DNA from: Otis tarda
Lineage: Eukaryota; Chordata; Aves; Otidiformes; Otididae
Assembly: GCA_026413225.1 (NCBI GenBank)
Contig: CM048554.1
Span: forward strand, 91,863,963-91,927,962
Direction of reading: 5' to 3'
Length of the DNA stretch: 64,000 nucleotides
Numbering within the stretch: the stretch's first letter is position 1; every line of letters begins with the position of its first letter. The translations under genes were made by a program, and so were the position numbers. A model generated the notes under the pieces. It saw nothing but the letters and a program-made list of their open reading frames with translations. It ran no database searches and was not told where the DNA came from. Of this stretch, positions 51,316 through 63,599 are shown piece after piece.

Positions 51316-53388
51316 TACAATTCACAGAAAAGAAAATGCACCAGTGGGTGAAATATTAAATGGCGTTCTGTCTGGGAGAAGAGATTTGATGGAAGGACCT
51401 GCCACAAAAGGTCAGCAAAATTATATTCAGTCCAAGCAATGTTTAGTCTTCAGTCTGCACTTTGCTTTGCTCTCCAGTTTAAGATCCAGATACGGCCATT
51501 ATCCCAGTGCAAAGCTGGCATTTTATTATTCACATGAAGGACATTTTGTCTGTGGTGTAAAAGCTGCTGCCGCATCAGAAAAGAAGTAGGTTTCAATTTT
51601 CACACATGTAGTACCTGCAATACCTGTTAATTTTAAGGTTCTGGTTTTTACAACATCTGAAAATTGTATTCGTATTAGTAGCATTTTTCATAACACTCTG
51701 TTCCCAGTATTTCAGCTAAAACTTGGAAACTGGAATTAGTAAGCAATGTGAATTACTATGCCAGAAATACATCAGATCCTCTCAACTAATTGTTATCACT
51801 TAAAAGCCTCAAACTGTCAATAAATTGTTGCCGAGATCTTACTGTTCTTACTGAAACATAGACTTTTTTTTAGCAGATGTTTGAAGAAAACACATTATTA
51901 AGAGCTGTTAGCTAGCTATTCACTCTAAATACTGGCAGTGAAGCAAGTCTTCAGGTCAAAACAGACATTTAAATAACATTGCAAGCCCCAAGCTAATGTG
52001 GCTTGATACAGTAATGAACTACAGCTGCCTTAAGCCTTCCTTTTCAGATCCTTGTTTCAAAGAAACTGAGTTCCTTAGTTAACTGTTACTGTACACAAGG
52101 CAATATTCTATGTCTGCCTGTGGTTGAAAATTGTATTTGTTTTGCTTGAGATCTAAGAAACTAATTCACCTGAAGAAACAAACCAGCCTTACCTGAAATC
52201 CAGGACACACAAATGAGCACAACTGAACCAGAACTGCAGGCACAAGTCGGGGTTTACTCTTGTACAATCAGTAGGATTTAATGAGACAGATTCGAGAAAT
52301 TCCAGACAGGTCAGACCAAGAATCCTGTTATTTTTTCTGAGGAGCAGCACAACAAAATGGAATTTTTGCTCCATAGCAGAAGCCCAAAGAGTTGGAATCA
52401 GGCAACTGGTTTAACCATTAGCTAAAAACAGGTATTGAGTTGTACTTATAATTTTTAACACCTGTTTTAATTGACCTGAGATTCTTGTTTCTTAAAGGTA
52501 GAAGAAGGGTAAGACGAAGAAAAAAGAAAGCCTATGGTTCAGAAGTCTTAAAAGTTGATGTGTAGCTTTATTGTATTTGAATTAATTGGAATTTCCTCTG
52601 AATCTGAAGACAATTATGTTTAGTGACTACAGTAAGATTCTGCATTCCGTAGGTCAGCTCCAGAAGGCAATCTAGACAACCACGTCTAAAGACAGTGCCT
52701 AAGCCCCAGAAGCATCTTCCTGAAGTTCTTCCACTGCACTTGTCGAGTCAGTGTTTCAGTTGTGGCTCAACTAGCACTGCGGCCTCTGCACCTAATCGAG
52801 ATCCATAATCTAGGCATTCTTGTATTTCCTGTAAGGGCTTTAAGTCAAGCCGCAATTTCATGCTCACTTAAAGCCAGGATGTAACCCCACACTGGAGTCA
52901 AAAGCTGTAGTCCTGTCTCTGTCACCTCCAGCCAAGAAAGTATGCACTTCCATGTAGTTGTCCTTTGAGCTGGTTTGAGTGTTTGAACTTAACTGGGGAA
53001 CTAATCTGAACTAAAAGGAATCTGACAAAAAACAATAAGGCTAGCTTTAACATAGCTTAGCAAGAAGGCAGGCGTAGGAAACCACTGGCTGTTTTAAAGT
53101 GACTGTGGAATCATGATGCCTCCCAGTAGATCAAGTACCACACAAATGTGCGGGTAGTGCTGCTTATTCCAAAAAGCTTTTGACTGAAATCTTTCTTCAA
53201 AGGTAAGAGATGGGTCCCTCTTTCTCACCAGTACTTGAGGAGACTCAAACCCACATCACCTCCTGCCAAGTTCACTGGTAGCACTGACAGACGCTTGAGG
53301 GGGAAGAAGGTGGCATTCTCATTCGCTCCTGTAAAGGCTGTGCTGTTCTGCATGGAGGGCTTCAGTATTCACTGAGCAGAAACAAGGG

Positions 53389-53475
53389 AGTGGTTCAGTG
53401 GTCAGGATATTGAACTAGGAGGAGGGAGACCCCCTGGATTCTGGTCCCTGTTCCAAAGCCTGCCTTTGAGCCTGG
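53389..53475 (+). repeat. tRNA-derived SINE remnant (MIR-like head)
   Basis: The segment has an A-box-like tggttcagtggtcagga and, about 40 bases later, a B-box-like ggattctggtccc, arranged as in the tRNA-like head of old MIR/CORE-type SINEs, followed by 'gcctgcctttgagcct'. It does not fold as an intact tRNA: acceptor-stem pairing and a proper T arm are missing. It is best read as a very old SINE fragment. The family assignment is tentative. Confidence 0.45.
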
Positions 53476-55811
53476 TCTTTTGTGAAAAAAACGCTTATAA
53501 GATAAAGTGTCTGTGTTCATCCATCCCTCCATCTGTCCTTCATTGATGAATAACATTGAACACATCAACCAATTTCAACCAAAGCTGACAAAGCAATGGG
53601 CGTCTCCAGAATAAGAAGTTCTTCCAGTTTAATGAAAAGGGCAACAAAGAAGAGGAGCAAGACCTTAGCAGTGCCCTACTGCGGGGAAGAATGTAGCATG
53701 AGTTCACTTTCATTCCCCATCAAAGAATGAGCACAAGAGAGCAATGTCAGAAATACCACAAGGACAAGCTTTGTTCAGACCTCAGATTTTACTGGGCACC
53801 AGAGAACCAAACTCTGAGACACCAGTCCAATAGGAAAATATTAGGGGTTTTATTTACAGGGCTTTTTGTGTATTCTACATTAGTGGGTTACAACGTGGAA
53901 ACCAAGCCTTCCTCTGCCCACGTGATCATCTAGAATGACTCATCCTCATCCTTTCTCTTTCTTACCTTTTTCTCTGTATTGATTTTTTTTTTAATGAAGT
54001 GGAACAATTTCAGTAGCAAAATGCACTCAACTCAGAGTAACAATGATAGTTCCAGTGCTTCATCAGGAACTGAGCTGGCTGAGAACTAATCTTTGTATTT
54101 CTGGTAGGACTGAATGTCAGCTGGAGAGATGTCCCGTTCTGGCTGACTGCGTGGCCATATAAGCAGTCGTGATAACTCAAGCCAGCAGTGGGAACATACG
54201 GCTTAGGACAGCAGTAAGGTGCAGAGGCAGAACAGCAGGGAAAGGGCCAACCCATTCATCAACAGCATACACGGACTGAGAAGGTGCACCCTCATTTCTC
54301 CAGATGATCTCTGTGATTTTAAATCTAGCTCCTAAAAATTGTCCACTGTATTCTGTAGATTAGATCCTGTCACATAAATTACTGTTACATATGAGTATTG
54401 CTGATGTAGTCATTAGCAGAGCAATAGATTTGAGTATGTATGACTGAAAATGAGGGAGCACAGAACTTCATCCCTAATGCCTGGGGGATTTATCTCAGAT
54501 CAGTGAACACACTAAGTAAATAATAGAAGAAACCCACAATTTTTATTTATTTGTTTTGCCCACTTTTTTTTTTCCTTTTGTGACACCCATTAGTGTGATT
54601 TTTCAAAAAACAAATAACACTTTGTGACTCTTCTCAATATGCCCATAGAGTATGCATGTATTTAAACTTCAAACTACTTACAGCACATAGTAATTAGCAT
54701 CATGTGAGTAATCTCTAAAGTCACGTTAATATGTTGACTCATGCCAACTGGATGCCAAGCCATATGTTACTGCCTGAAATATGCGACACATGTTCTAAAA
54801 CATGCTCAATATTTACATGAATATTCGGTAATTCTGGTCAGATGTGGGAAAGCATGTCTTTAAAGAGAGTAAGCTACTGTCCTGCTGCGTTTCAGATGCT
54901 TGGCGTAAGCTGCAACAGTCAGGACAATTTTCAGACCAATTATATGTTCCTATCACACATCAGTGGCCAATTTCATTGAGTCGGTTTGAAACTCTTAGTT
55001 TGCTGGCAGGAGTTTCTGTGAGCTCATCTTTCAAACTTGTTTTCGTTTAGGGGAATGTTCTTCTCCCCTACATCAGTGTGAGTTACCCTCTTTCCCTTAA
55101 TTTTGGCTGGGCTCTCTCAGGCAAAACTCTATGCAAAGTTTCTCATTCTAGATTATAACTTCACTTTGAATCTTTTTGTACACCCTATGTGCTGCTCTTA
55201 CTTGGCTTTTTAGAAGATGCAATCAGGGTTAACTACTCTCAGATGCAGAGCTATCAGCTCTGAGAGTCAGGTGTGAATCACTCAGGTATGAATGGTTCTT
55301 CACTTTAAAATCTCTCTTCAATAGGATTTTAAAAATGGAAATAGTGATGTGTGGTTCTCTTCTGTTGCTTGGGCGTGCGTTGTCTGTGGGACATACAGTT
55401 TTGTATCATCTGGTTTTATTTGTATATATTGTAAGAAGATATTAAATTTCATATGTTAAAATGTCAGTTGATGTGCTTCATTATATGAATGGGTACGTTT
55501 GATAGGCCAGCTGTTAATTAATGTGTTTCCCGGAGAAGTTCTGATTTACATCAGTGGGACTGAAAGCAGAATTAGCGGTTTTACATTAATATCATTTTCT
55601 TTTCCTGTCATTAAAATAAATTGTTTCGTTTAAGTGAATCCATAGCCCCTTGAAATGTTCACTTCTATAACCCTAGAAAAATGTATGTAACCATATTCCT
55701 ACAGATACAATCATATTCCTACAGAGGGTGGCCCTACAGAACTCTGACAAAATCTACGCTACTATAATTTTAGTTTAATTACTGTTTGGACACCTCTTTT
55801 AATAACTATTC

Positions 55812-55855
55812 TGTGTGTGTGTGTATATAAATACATGTATTTATTTATATATATT
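55812..55855. repeat. (TG)n/(TA)-rich microsatellite
   Basis: A short TG run is followed by TATATAAATACATG and ATTTATTTATATATAT-like sequence. It is low complexity, in the 3' region of FILIP1. Confidence 0.8.
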
Positions 55856-57610
55856 AGAACATTTTACATTTTTAAAAGTTAGAAAAACTAAGAGCATACA
55901 TACACGTGTGTGAGAAATGAATGAACAAATGAATACTACAAGCGGAAATTATTTGATGTTTTAATTATTTCTCCTACTCTGTTCTGCATAATTGCTATAT
56001 TTGGTCTGTAGGAGGAAGACTGAGAAACCTACTGTAGTTTTGCTGATCATTCAGTAATTTGGCCTTTACAGGAAGCATTATATTTTTCTGCTACCCATTT
56101 AGTTTTCAGAATTTTGTATCTAAACTCCATATTAATGTATATTGTACATAGTGAATATTTTATATAGAGTTCGTGTGACTCCCATTGAAGTTAATGGGAG
56201 ATTTCACCTGAGGTTACAATCTGTTATTAAGTAAATGCAGCTTTTTACATCATATTCCTCAAAAGCTTGAAGTTCGAGAACAGCACTGGTTGTAAGGTAC
56301 ATTTTTACTGTAGTTTGTGGTTCTTTCACATTTATTGCTCAAATTTGGGAGAACGGGTATATATATCTTGTTGAAAATAATTTGTTAATGATAAATTATA
56401 TGGAAAATAAAAACTTTTTATTTGGGAAATTCTATTATTTAATTTACCTTAACATATGTACTTGAATGTTGTCTTAGCCCTGTTTTTGTGATTCACTATG
56501 TATAAAAAGCATCACTGGAATCTGCCATCTAGTGGCAATGTTCTGGCATTAAGAGTACATGGAAAACTTTTTGATTTTCTTTCCTCATAATGTAAGTTAA
56601 TCAGACATCTTGCAAATATTAGGAAGCAGAAAAATGCAGAAGTCAATAGAAGCAGAAAAGGGAATAAATATATTATTAGTGTCATTTCTTGGGTTGTGTA
56701 AATTTTGAAAAGTCTTTAGACTATTAAAAGAGGAAGGAATCTTCAGAAAGAAAACAAATAATTTCAATTAAGAAAATAAGTGTTTCTGAAAATGTATTAC
56801 TGTATTTTCTAGTTAGCATTGGTGCAGTTATATTATTTGAAATGCATAAAATACACCTTTTCACAGAAAAACATAAATGATAGCTAAATTCTTATATTTA
56901 AAAAGTTGCCTGTAAGAGCAGTGTATATAGGTAGAAGACCAGAAGACCATGCCATTAGTATTTCAGCAGAGCCCAGAGATTAATCAGGATCAGGGATCTC
57001 CTGCATTACACACGGGGCAAAGTTAAATCCAGCCTTTCAAAGACAAAAGCCAACACTTAGTTCTGCATGCTGTGGCTGAAATTTATCCCCATTAAAGTCA
57101 GTAGCAAAAGTCAAGCAGACTTGCTGAATAAAACCAGCATAGGTTCCTAAGCCACATTTCAATAAAAAAATTATAATTGACCTCATAGCTCTTCCTCATC
57201 CCCATTTCAGAATTGCCAGCAGGTTTATGATGAATTTGCTCAGATAGGGTACATGACATCCAACTCCAAGTCTTCCTCTACTTGATTCGGATGTGGGACT
57301 GGAACGCTGGTGTTCCTGTGGTTTAATCCATTCAACTATATTATTCTTTTTCCCTATAGACAACTGAGTGATGGTCTTGACATTGAAGTGGAAGCCAAGG
57401 ACTCCTCAGTCCTAGCCTGGTACTCATTTAGTTTCCCTTTCTAGCATTAGCCAGGACAGTTTTTATCAACCAGTGATGTGAGAGTAAGTCTGCGAGACGT
57501 TTCTAGAAAAAAAATACTTCACACTGCCGTTGTAATTGTTCTTCTTTAAAGTAACTTGCAATGCACTTGCGGTCTCATAAAACCAAATGTTTTGATCTCT
57601 TTTCTTTTAG

Positions 57611-57640
57611 AGAGTGTCATCATTCACCAGTTACGCATGA
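57611..57640 (+). CDS. FILIP1: Candidate alternative FILIP1 terminal coding exon
   Basis: A strong acceptor (gatctcttttcttttag at 57610) is followed in phase 0 by nine codons, RVSSFTSYA, and TGA at 57638-57640. The large exon ends at phase 0, so splicing 42833 to 57611 and skipping the exon at 49613 would give a protein ending GTQSV-RVSSFTSYA, 59 residues shorter than the canonical form. The other reading is that this is a purely untranslated 3' exon joined to a donor just after the canonical stop. The acceptor and the 3'UTR-like sequence with a poly(A) signal behind it support a real exon. Whether these nine codons are translated is inference. Confidence 0.5.
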   Translation, partial: RVSSFTSYA

Positions 57641-58440
57641 ACTCTAGATGAGTTACCGCCCCGCTATACACTCCCTGCTATCCTCCTTGCCGGTTGGACG
57701 GATCCACTGTAGAAGCTCTCTACCATCAACACCAGGGTCACTTGTGCTACTGATTATTCGTGGAAGTATTTATTGCTTCCATTAGATTTTATATATATTT
57801 TTTTCTTGGTAGAGCTTTAAGAACGAAGGGCCTTGCTGATACTTTTAAAGTACATAGTCGGAGAGAGAGAAGCAGTCTTTCTGCCAGCTGAATTTCACTT
57901 TTATTTGCAAAGCCTAAGGCACGTGCTTGATTTTGTTTGATGTTTGCCATATAATTTATTTTTATAATACACTTTGTAAAGTAACTGTCCCAAGTTGCAA
58001 TTCCTGTTGTCCATGTAGCATTTATTTGTAGAATACACTGTCAAATTCGCAATTTGATATTTTTGTAATAGAGAGTATGTAAAGAAAGAAAAATTTAACT
58101 TCAGCAATATTTTGTGTTTAAATGGGAAAATATTCAGCACATTTTTTTTTTTTTGCCACCATGAGATTCTGTGAGACAAAATACTCTGAAGACTGCTGTA
58201 TGGAATTTGTACTATTGCAGAATATGTCTTGCACTGTGTGATGGTTTGGCATAAAATGAAGTATTGAAGTCCAATGCCTTGAAATACAACCAGATTTACT
58301 CATTTTAAACAATGTAAGCCAGTTTTTAAAGCTGTGATTTTTTTTTTCTATATAATGTATGTTTTTACTTCTGCCTGTACCAAAAAAGTTGACTTTCATT
58401 ACACTGTAACTAATAAATTTTCACAACTATGCAAATGTAA
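57641..58440 (+). other. FILIP1: FILIP1 3'UTR (distal terminal exon)
   Basis: About 800 bases follow the candidate exon start with the look of a conserved vertebrate 3'UTR. The sequence is AT-rich, without open frames of note, has several TTTTGTA/TGTAAATA-like elements, and ends shortly after AATAAA at 58412-58417 with a GT-rich stretch (aagtgtttg) near 58443. The 3' limit is estimated from the poly(A) signal. Confidence 0.65.
58412..58417 (+). terminator. FILIP1: AATAAA poly(A) signal, likely main FILIP1 3' end
   Basis: A canonical AATAAA in the context actaataaattttc is followed 25-35 bases later by GT-rich sequence, the normal arrangement for cleavage near 58435. It is the first canonical signal after the distal exon begins at 57611. 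Confidence 0.65.
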
Positions 58441-61400
58441 TCAAGTGTTTGAATTTTAACTCTAATTTCTTAAGGTTGACAGTACTCATATATGTATTTG
58501 TTTATAGGGACAGAATGTATGGCTTCGGAAGTTCTTTTTGTGACTGCGATGTACATAGTAAAACTGTTTCAGATGCTAAGATACAGAGAGGGATCTCTCA
58601 GCAAGCCCTCCATGGTTTCTGACCTTGTGCTTTCACTGCATTGGCAGAGATGTCCGATTGGTGTGATGAGAATATTTAGTCCAGGCTAGCAGGGCTGTAT
58701 AAATGAGATGCCATGCACTGCCATAGGCCCAAGGGTGCATTTTACACTGGTGGCTGTAGCTTTGCAAATAGCATTCAGAGAGTTATGTGGCAGCTATACT
58801 TAAAATGATTTTTGAATGAATTATGTATAAAGCTGGATACAACCCAGGCAGGGTCTCTTTTTCTTAGACATTTCATAATTAATTATTTTTAATCTTAGTC
58901 ATTGGCACATATTTAAAATACTGCAGATTTTTTAATTGCAAAGCTACTGGGAGAAATGACTTTTTGGAAGGGAGAACAGTGTTGGTTGCAGGAGATATGC
59001 TGTGGGACACCAGAAAAAGTGCATTGACGCAGCATCCCACTGAGATGAGTAGGCCAGTTCATCTTTGAAGCTGTAATAACACACTGCTGTGTAGTCAATT
59101 TAATCTTCATGGGAGCCATGGGAGCTGCTTTTCTTCTAGACACGAGTTGTGCAGCAAATGCTGACATTGTAGAGAAGCAGGATATTCTGGGACCTGTATA
59201 AACTTTCTTGGAGTGAATCTGCATTGTAAAGAGTTTGCTAATACAGCTATACTGAGTAATTAAAATAAATACTGCTTATCCTTGCAAAAGAGTAATTTTG
59301 TTGGTATATCTTATACTTCAGCTGGTACACCAAGTTTTTGAGTGGGATTTTTTATTTTTTACGGCAGACAATTTGTGCCAATTGCCTAGCTGTGCGTGTA
59401 GATCGTATTTTAGAGTGAGTTGAGAAGAATGCCAGCTTTCAGGGAGTAACGCAGCTGAGGTGAATAAAGTTTAGTATGTGCTACATTTCAGTTTACTGCA
59501 CAGTAGAATTAATGTAGTAATGACCCAGGTCATCTGTTTTCATAGCATTACTTGGGAACCAAAACCTATCCATATTAAGAATGACACTAAGCTCATCCAG
59601 GATGAAATTGCCAGCTATTTGAAAGTGACAGAGACATGCCTGAAATAAACTTCAGCTTTTAAATAGGAGTAAAATATAAGTGAAATCTTATTCTGAAGTT
59701 GATTCTAGATTTAAAAGGTCCCTATCAAGGTAGAAAATATTTTTCCTTGTCTAGATTTTAATATAAAGCTGATTCAGTATGAGTGTATATATAAGTTGTC
59801 CCCTTTTGATTTATGCTTCCCAAATAAATATATAAACATTTACGGTTTTGCAAATACATTAAGTTTTTAAGCTTTACAAAATAAAGGTTTGTTTAATGCA
59901 TAAATACAGTTGTGGTGTATTTGAAATTATTTAGATCTTAATGGTTTTTTTTTTATGAACTGTAGTACTTTAGAGTAGGAGACTGGTAACACTGGTCATA
60001 AAAGATCCGTGGTGATACCCACTATTTCATTGCTGATAATGGTTTATGCAGATAGAATAATAAATTGTGATCTGACACCTGGCAAGCAGCTGTAGTGTTT
60101 CACAGAAATGCCCAGAGGGTAAAACTCACATGTGCAAAGGCTGCATTTCATCTTCAGTGCATTTATGTTCCTGGTCCATTTTTTACATTTCCTAATTTGG
60201 ATTTGAATCTAAAACAAGTAAGTAAAGAAAGTGCATTAGCCACATAATTAGCCTATATTTTGGGGATACTCAGGAAGAAATCTATTAATAAAGACTAAAG
60301 ATGTGATTAATTTCTACAAGTACTGTCATTTTACAGGAAGTAATCAGGAAGTGCTCTCAGACTAAGACCGTGTAGGGGCTACCTTGGGCTATAGATATCG
60401 GTAGCTTTTAAGCAACTGAAAAACAGTGAAAGATCTACTTTTGTCTTAAAGATCTCTTACTATCTAAAGAGGATTGAAAGACCTGTGTTAGTATAATTAG
60501 AGGTGATAAAATACCATGTTTCAATCCATTAAAAAATCTCAAATACTTTGATTTCTAGAGAAAAACTCTTCAGGCAGTGAGTTTTCCTTTTCACACATTG
60601 TGAAACACAATCGGACCAAAGAGGAGACAAAACTGTATGTTTTGTAGAACCATCTCTAATGTAGAAAACAAGATATAAAATGCAGGTTACTGCCCTCATT
60701 GTTCCACCTCCTACTGTGAATCGCTGGGTTTTGTCTCTTCTTCTGAACATTTAAGTTGAAAACTTCATATTTAATGCTTTGAGTTATGTAGATTTGCTCC
60801 CTGAAATAATCCATTTAGCAGTCAATGCATTTTATTTGCCTTGCTGGCTGTAAATATTAGGGCGTTCAACTGCATAAGGTTTTATTTCTTTAGATTTTCG
60901 TTTTTAAAGTATTAATTATTTACATCTTTCCTAGAAATAAGTGGACAATGTGGTAGGGTAAGTGCCAGAAGAAGATCATTTTAGGAGCTTAATGGGATAC
61001 AGTGAAAAAGTAAATGCGAATTGGCAGTCTTTTCTATTAACTACAATACATTCATTTTTGCCCAATTTTAAGGCTCATTTTATACCCCTGAAATCAAACT
61101 TTGGTTTTCAATTAAAATTTTGTAGTTCTAGCATTTATTCTTAGGTAGTCTGATAGATATTTTCTTCTTCCTTGCCTTAAACATGTATCACATCCATGGC
61201 TATGTAGTATGTCTGTGTAGCACTCATTGCTAGGCGAATGCCTAATAAATTAGTTTGCCATTCCACATATTAAAAAAAGGAACATTTTAAATGTATGTTT
61301 GGATAAGTCATTTTCTTTTTTTTTTTTTCCCTGTACCTATCTGTCTTATAACTGCACACAAACCAATGGGAAGTGCACTACATCGCACAGCACCTCACTG

Positions 61401-63599
61401 TAAAATTTCATGAACATTAAATTTGTTGGTTGCACTTGCCTGGATATAAATGAGTTCGCCTTAGCATAAAACTGTGAAATAATATCCAACCAAGACCTCA
61501 GCTTACTTGTGAAAAAGTAAAACCAATATATTGAAGTATTTATGCTGATATTCTTTATTTCTCTAAAAAATGGAAGTTAAGATACACCCTGTGATTGCAT
61601 CCAGTCATGCTACTGAGGATATAATTATTTTGGTAAAAGATAAAATCATGCTCATATTTAACACATAACACATTGCAAAGTGTATGTGTAGGCCACGCTT
61701 ACAGATAAACATACGGCCTAAGATTCAAGTTGAAAAGAGAAAGCTATAACTGGCTAACAACAGTGGATCAGATCTGTATGGTAGGTTAAATGCTTGTTCT
61801 TTCACGTCATGCAGAATAGCAAGCAGAGATTAGTTCAGACACTTTGCTTCAGTTGCTGCTTTGTGACCGTGGCAGTACCTATTCCCACATGTAGCATACT
61901 ACACCTTGCTAAATTTGTCCACTTCAAAATCAGACAGCAGCTGATTCCACTGGGGTGTAAAGGAGGAAGTTCTCTTCTCTCCTTTTTCCACATTTGCCAG
62001 ATTTATCCTGGGCTTTTGTGGCTATGGCTACATTAGGATGTCACTTGATATAAATGGAGCAGATCAGCACATAAAAGTTCTGGGGCTCTTCATATCTCCA
62101 TCATACATAATTTGAGATTTTCCTGGACTGGATTTAGTCTGGCCCCTAGGCAAAAATGTCCCCGGCAGGCCATTTTGAAACTTTTTGAAGGATCAACTTC
62201 AAAATCAAGTTGTGTTTGCTTGACTGAGGGCCTCTCTGCAAGATCTTCTAGGAAGGGGCCCCCTGTTCTGCCTGTTTCACACAAATGACAGCACTACACC
62301 AGCGATCCATCACCGTGGCCCACAGCATCACTACTGTGGCTTTTCCCCAACAGCTCACAGAGCCTGTGCCCAGTTTAACCACTGCAGAACAGATTCCCAC
62401 ACAAATTCAATGCTCCCTTTCCTGCCAGTCCTCTCATACCCGGCAGCATCAGGTTCACAACGTCTCGACACTGCCCCTTGGTTATCCTGCTGCCAGAAAA
62501 ATTTCTTGCCATCTCACAGCACAGGTTTACAAGTGAAGTTCCCTTCACATCCCAGGTTGCACCTCACTGGATTTTCTGTGAGGCTGCAGGAGTAAAAGTT
62601 ACTATAGCTGAAGCTGGTAATTGAAAACAAAAGATAATCAAGAAAAAGGGGATAGTAGGGACAAGGGGCTTAGCTAGGGGGAATTACAGCAAAAGGTAGG
62701 GCCCACGAGACAATGGAAAGGATTAATTAGGCATGAGATCTTGCTTTAGCACAGATGCCACAAGGAATATGATTAATTTTTGAACCCTAAATAATTATTT
62801 AGGCACTAAATTAATTAAATTTTAGATGCACAAGTGTACAAATTCCCTATGCTGTTTATGAAGAGAGATCTTTTGACCGCTCCACAGAAACATTTGCACA
62901 AGGCATTTGCTCCCCCCTGTGGTCTTTGTTGAAACTTTCGATTCTTCAGAAAACTGAAAGGCATTTATTTTAGCGAAACTGTTCTGCAGGCAGCCAAAGT
63001 CTTAGACTGGATTCCATGCTTGTTAAGATTATTTATTAAATAGTTTTAATTATTTTTTTCCTAAAATCAAGTAAATACATAAGTATTTGCTGAAAGTGGA
63101 TTTTAGCTATGCTGTTTATATAGTAAGGACTACACAGTCTTCACAAAAAACCCTTTAATGTAGAAGTGCCAATGAAGTGAGAAATACGGCCTTTCAGTGT
63201 TGCATGGCTTGAGCAATGCCTGATACAGCAGGTATTCCGGGATACAAATACATGCTCCCACACTGCTTTCCACAAGGTGACTATTTAATGAATCAAATAA
63301 AAGCCAGATTAGCTCCTAAGGGAAATAAAAAGTAGGAACTCTTGACATCCGTATCCACATTCACTGCGTCACACACCTCCTGGCAACGGAGCAGGAATAC
63401 AGAGCAAAACAACTCCCAAAAGTGATGGTTCATAAGAATGGCTTCATTAAGCTAAGCTCTTACAACTTTGCTGAGAGATGATCGATATTATTACATCTCT
63501 ACAGAGGCACTGACGCTGTTTCTATTGATGAGAGCAGAAAGCTTGTCAGCTTCTCCCTCTGCAACCCAACGGATGCTGCCTTTTTCCAGCAGCCCTCTT
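58441..63599. other. Intergenic region downstream of FILIP1
   Basis: This is AT-rich sequence with no recognisable exon, RNA gene or repeat family. Further poly(A)-type hexamers occur at 59264-59269, 59823-59828 and 59880-59885. The last is followed by ttgtggtgtattt near 59910, so a longer FILIP1 3'UTR ending near 59905 is possible. Open frames such as 62285-62536 have no family resemblance. Confidence 0.7.

Larger units (their letters stand above)
49820..57610 (+). other. FILIP1: FILIP1 3'UTR and/or terminal intron
   Basis: No coding sequence is recognised. This stretch is either 3'UTR of the exon ending in GGGQG, or an intron between it and the exon at 57611, or one or the other depending on transcript. 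Candidate poly(A) signals are paired AATAAA at 51303-51308 and 51310-51315, ATTAAA at 55441-55446 and AATAAA at 56406-56411, which is followed by T-rich and GT-rich sequence. A tRNA-derived SINE-like remnant is at 53389-53475. A second possible old SINE, antisense, lies around 57180-57365. TG/TA microsatellite sequence occurs at 55812-55855. The rest is AT-rich and unassigned. Confidence 0.7.

Noticed and set aside
53389..53475. Functional tRNA gene
   Set aside because: Box-like motifs are present, but the cloverleaf stems do not pair and there is no proper terminator. A SINE remnant is more likely.
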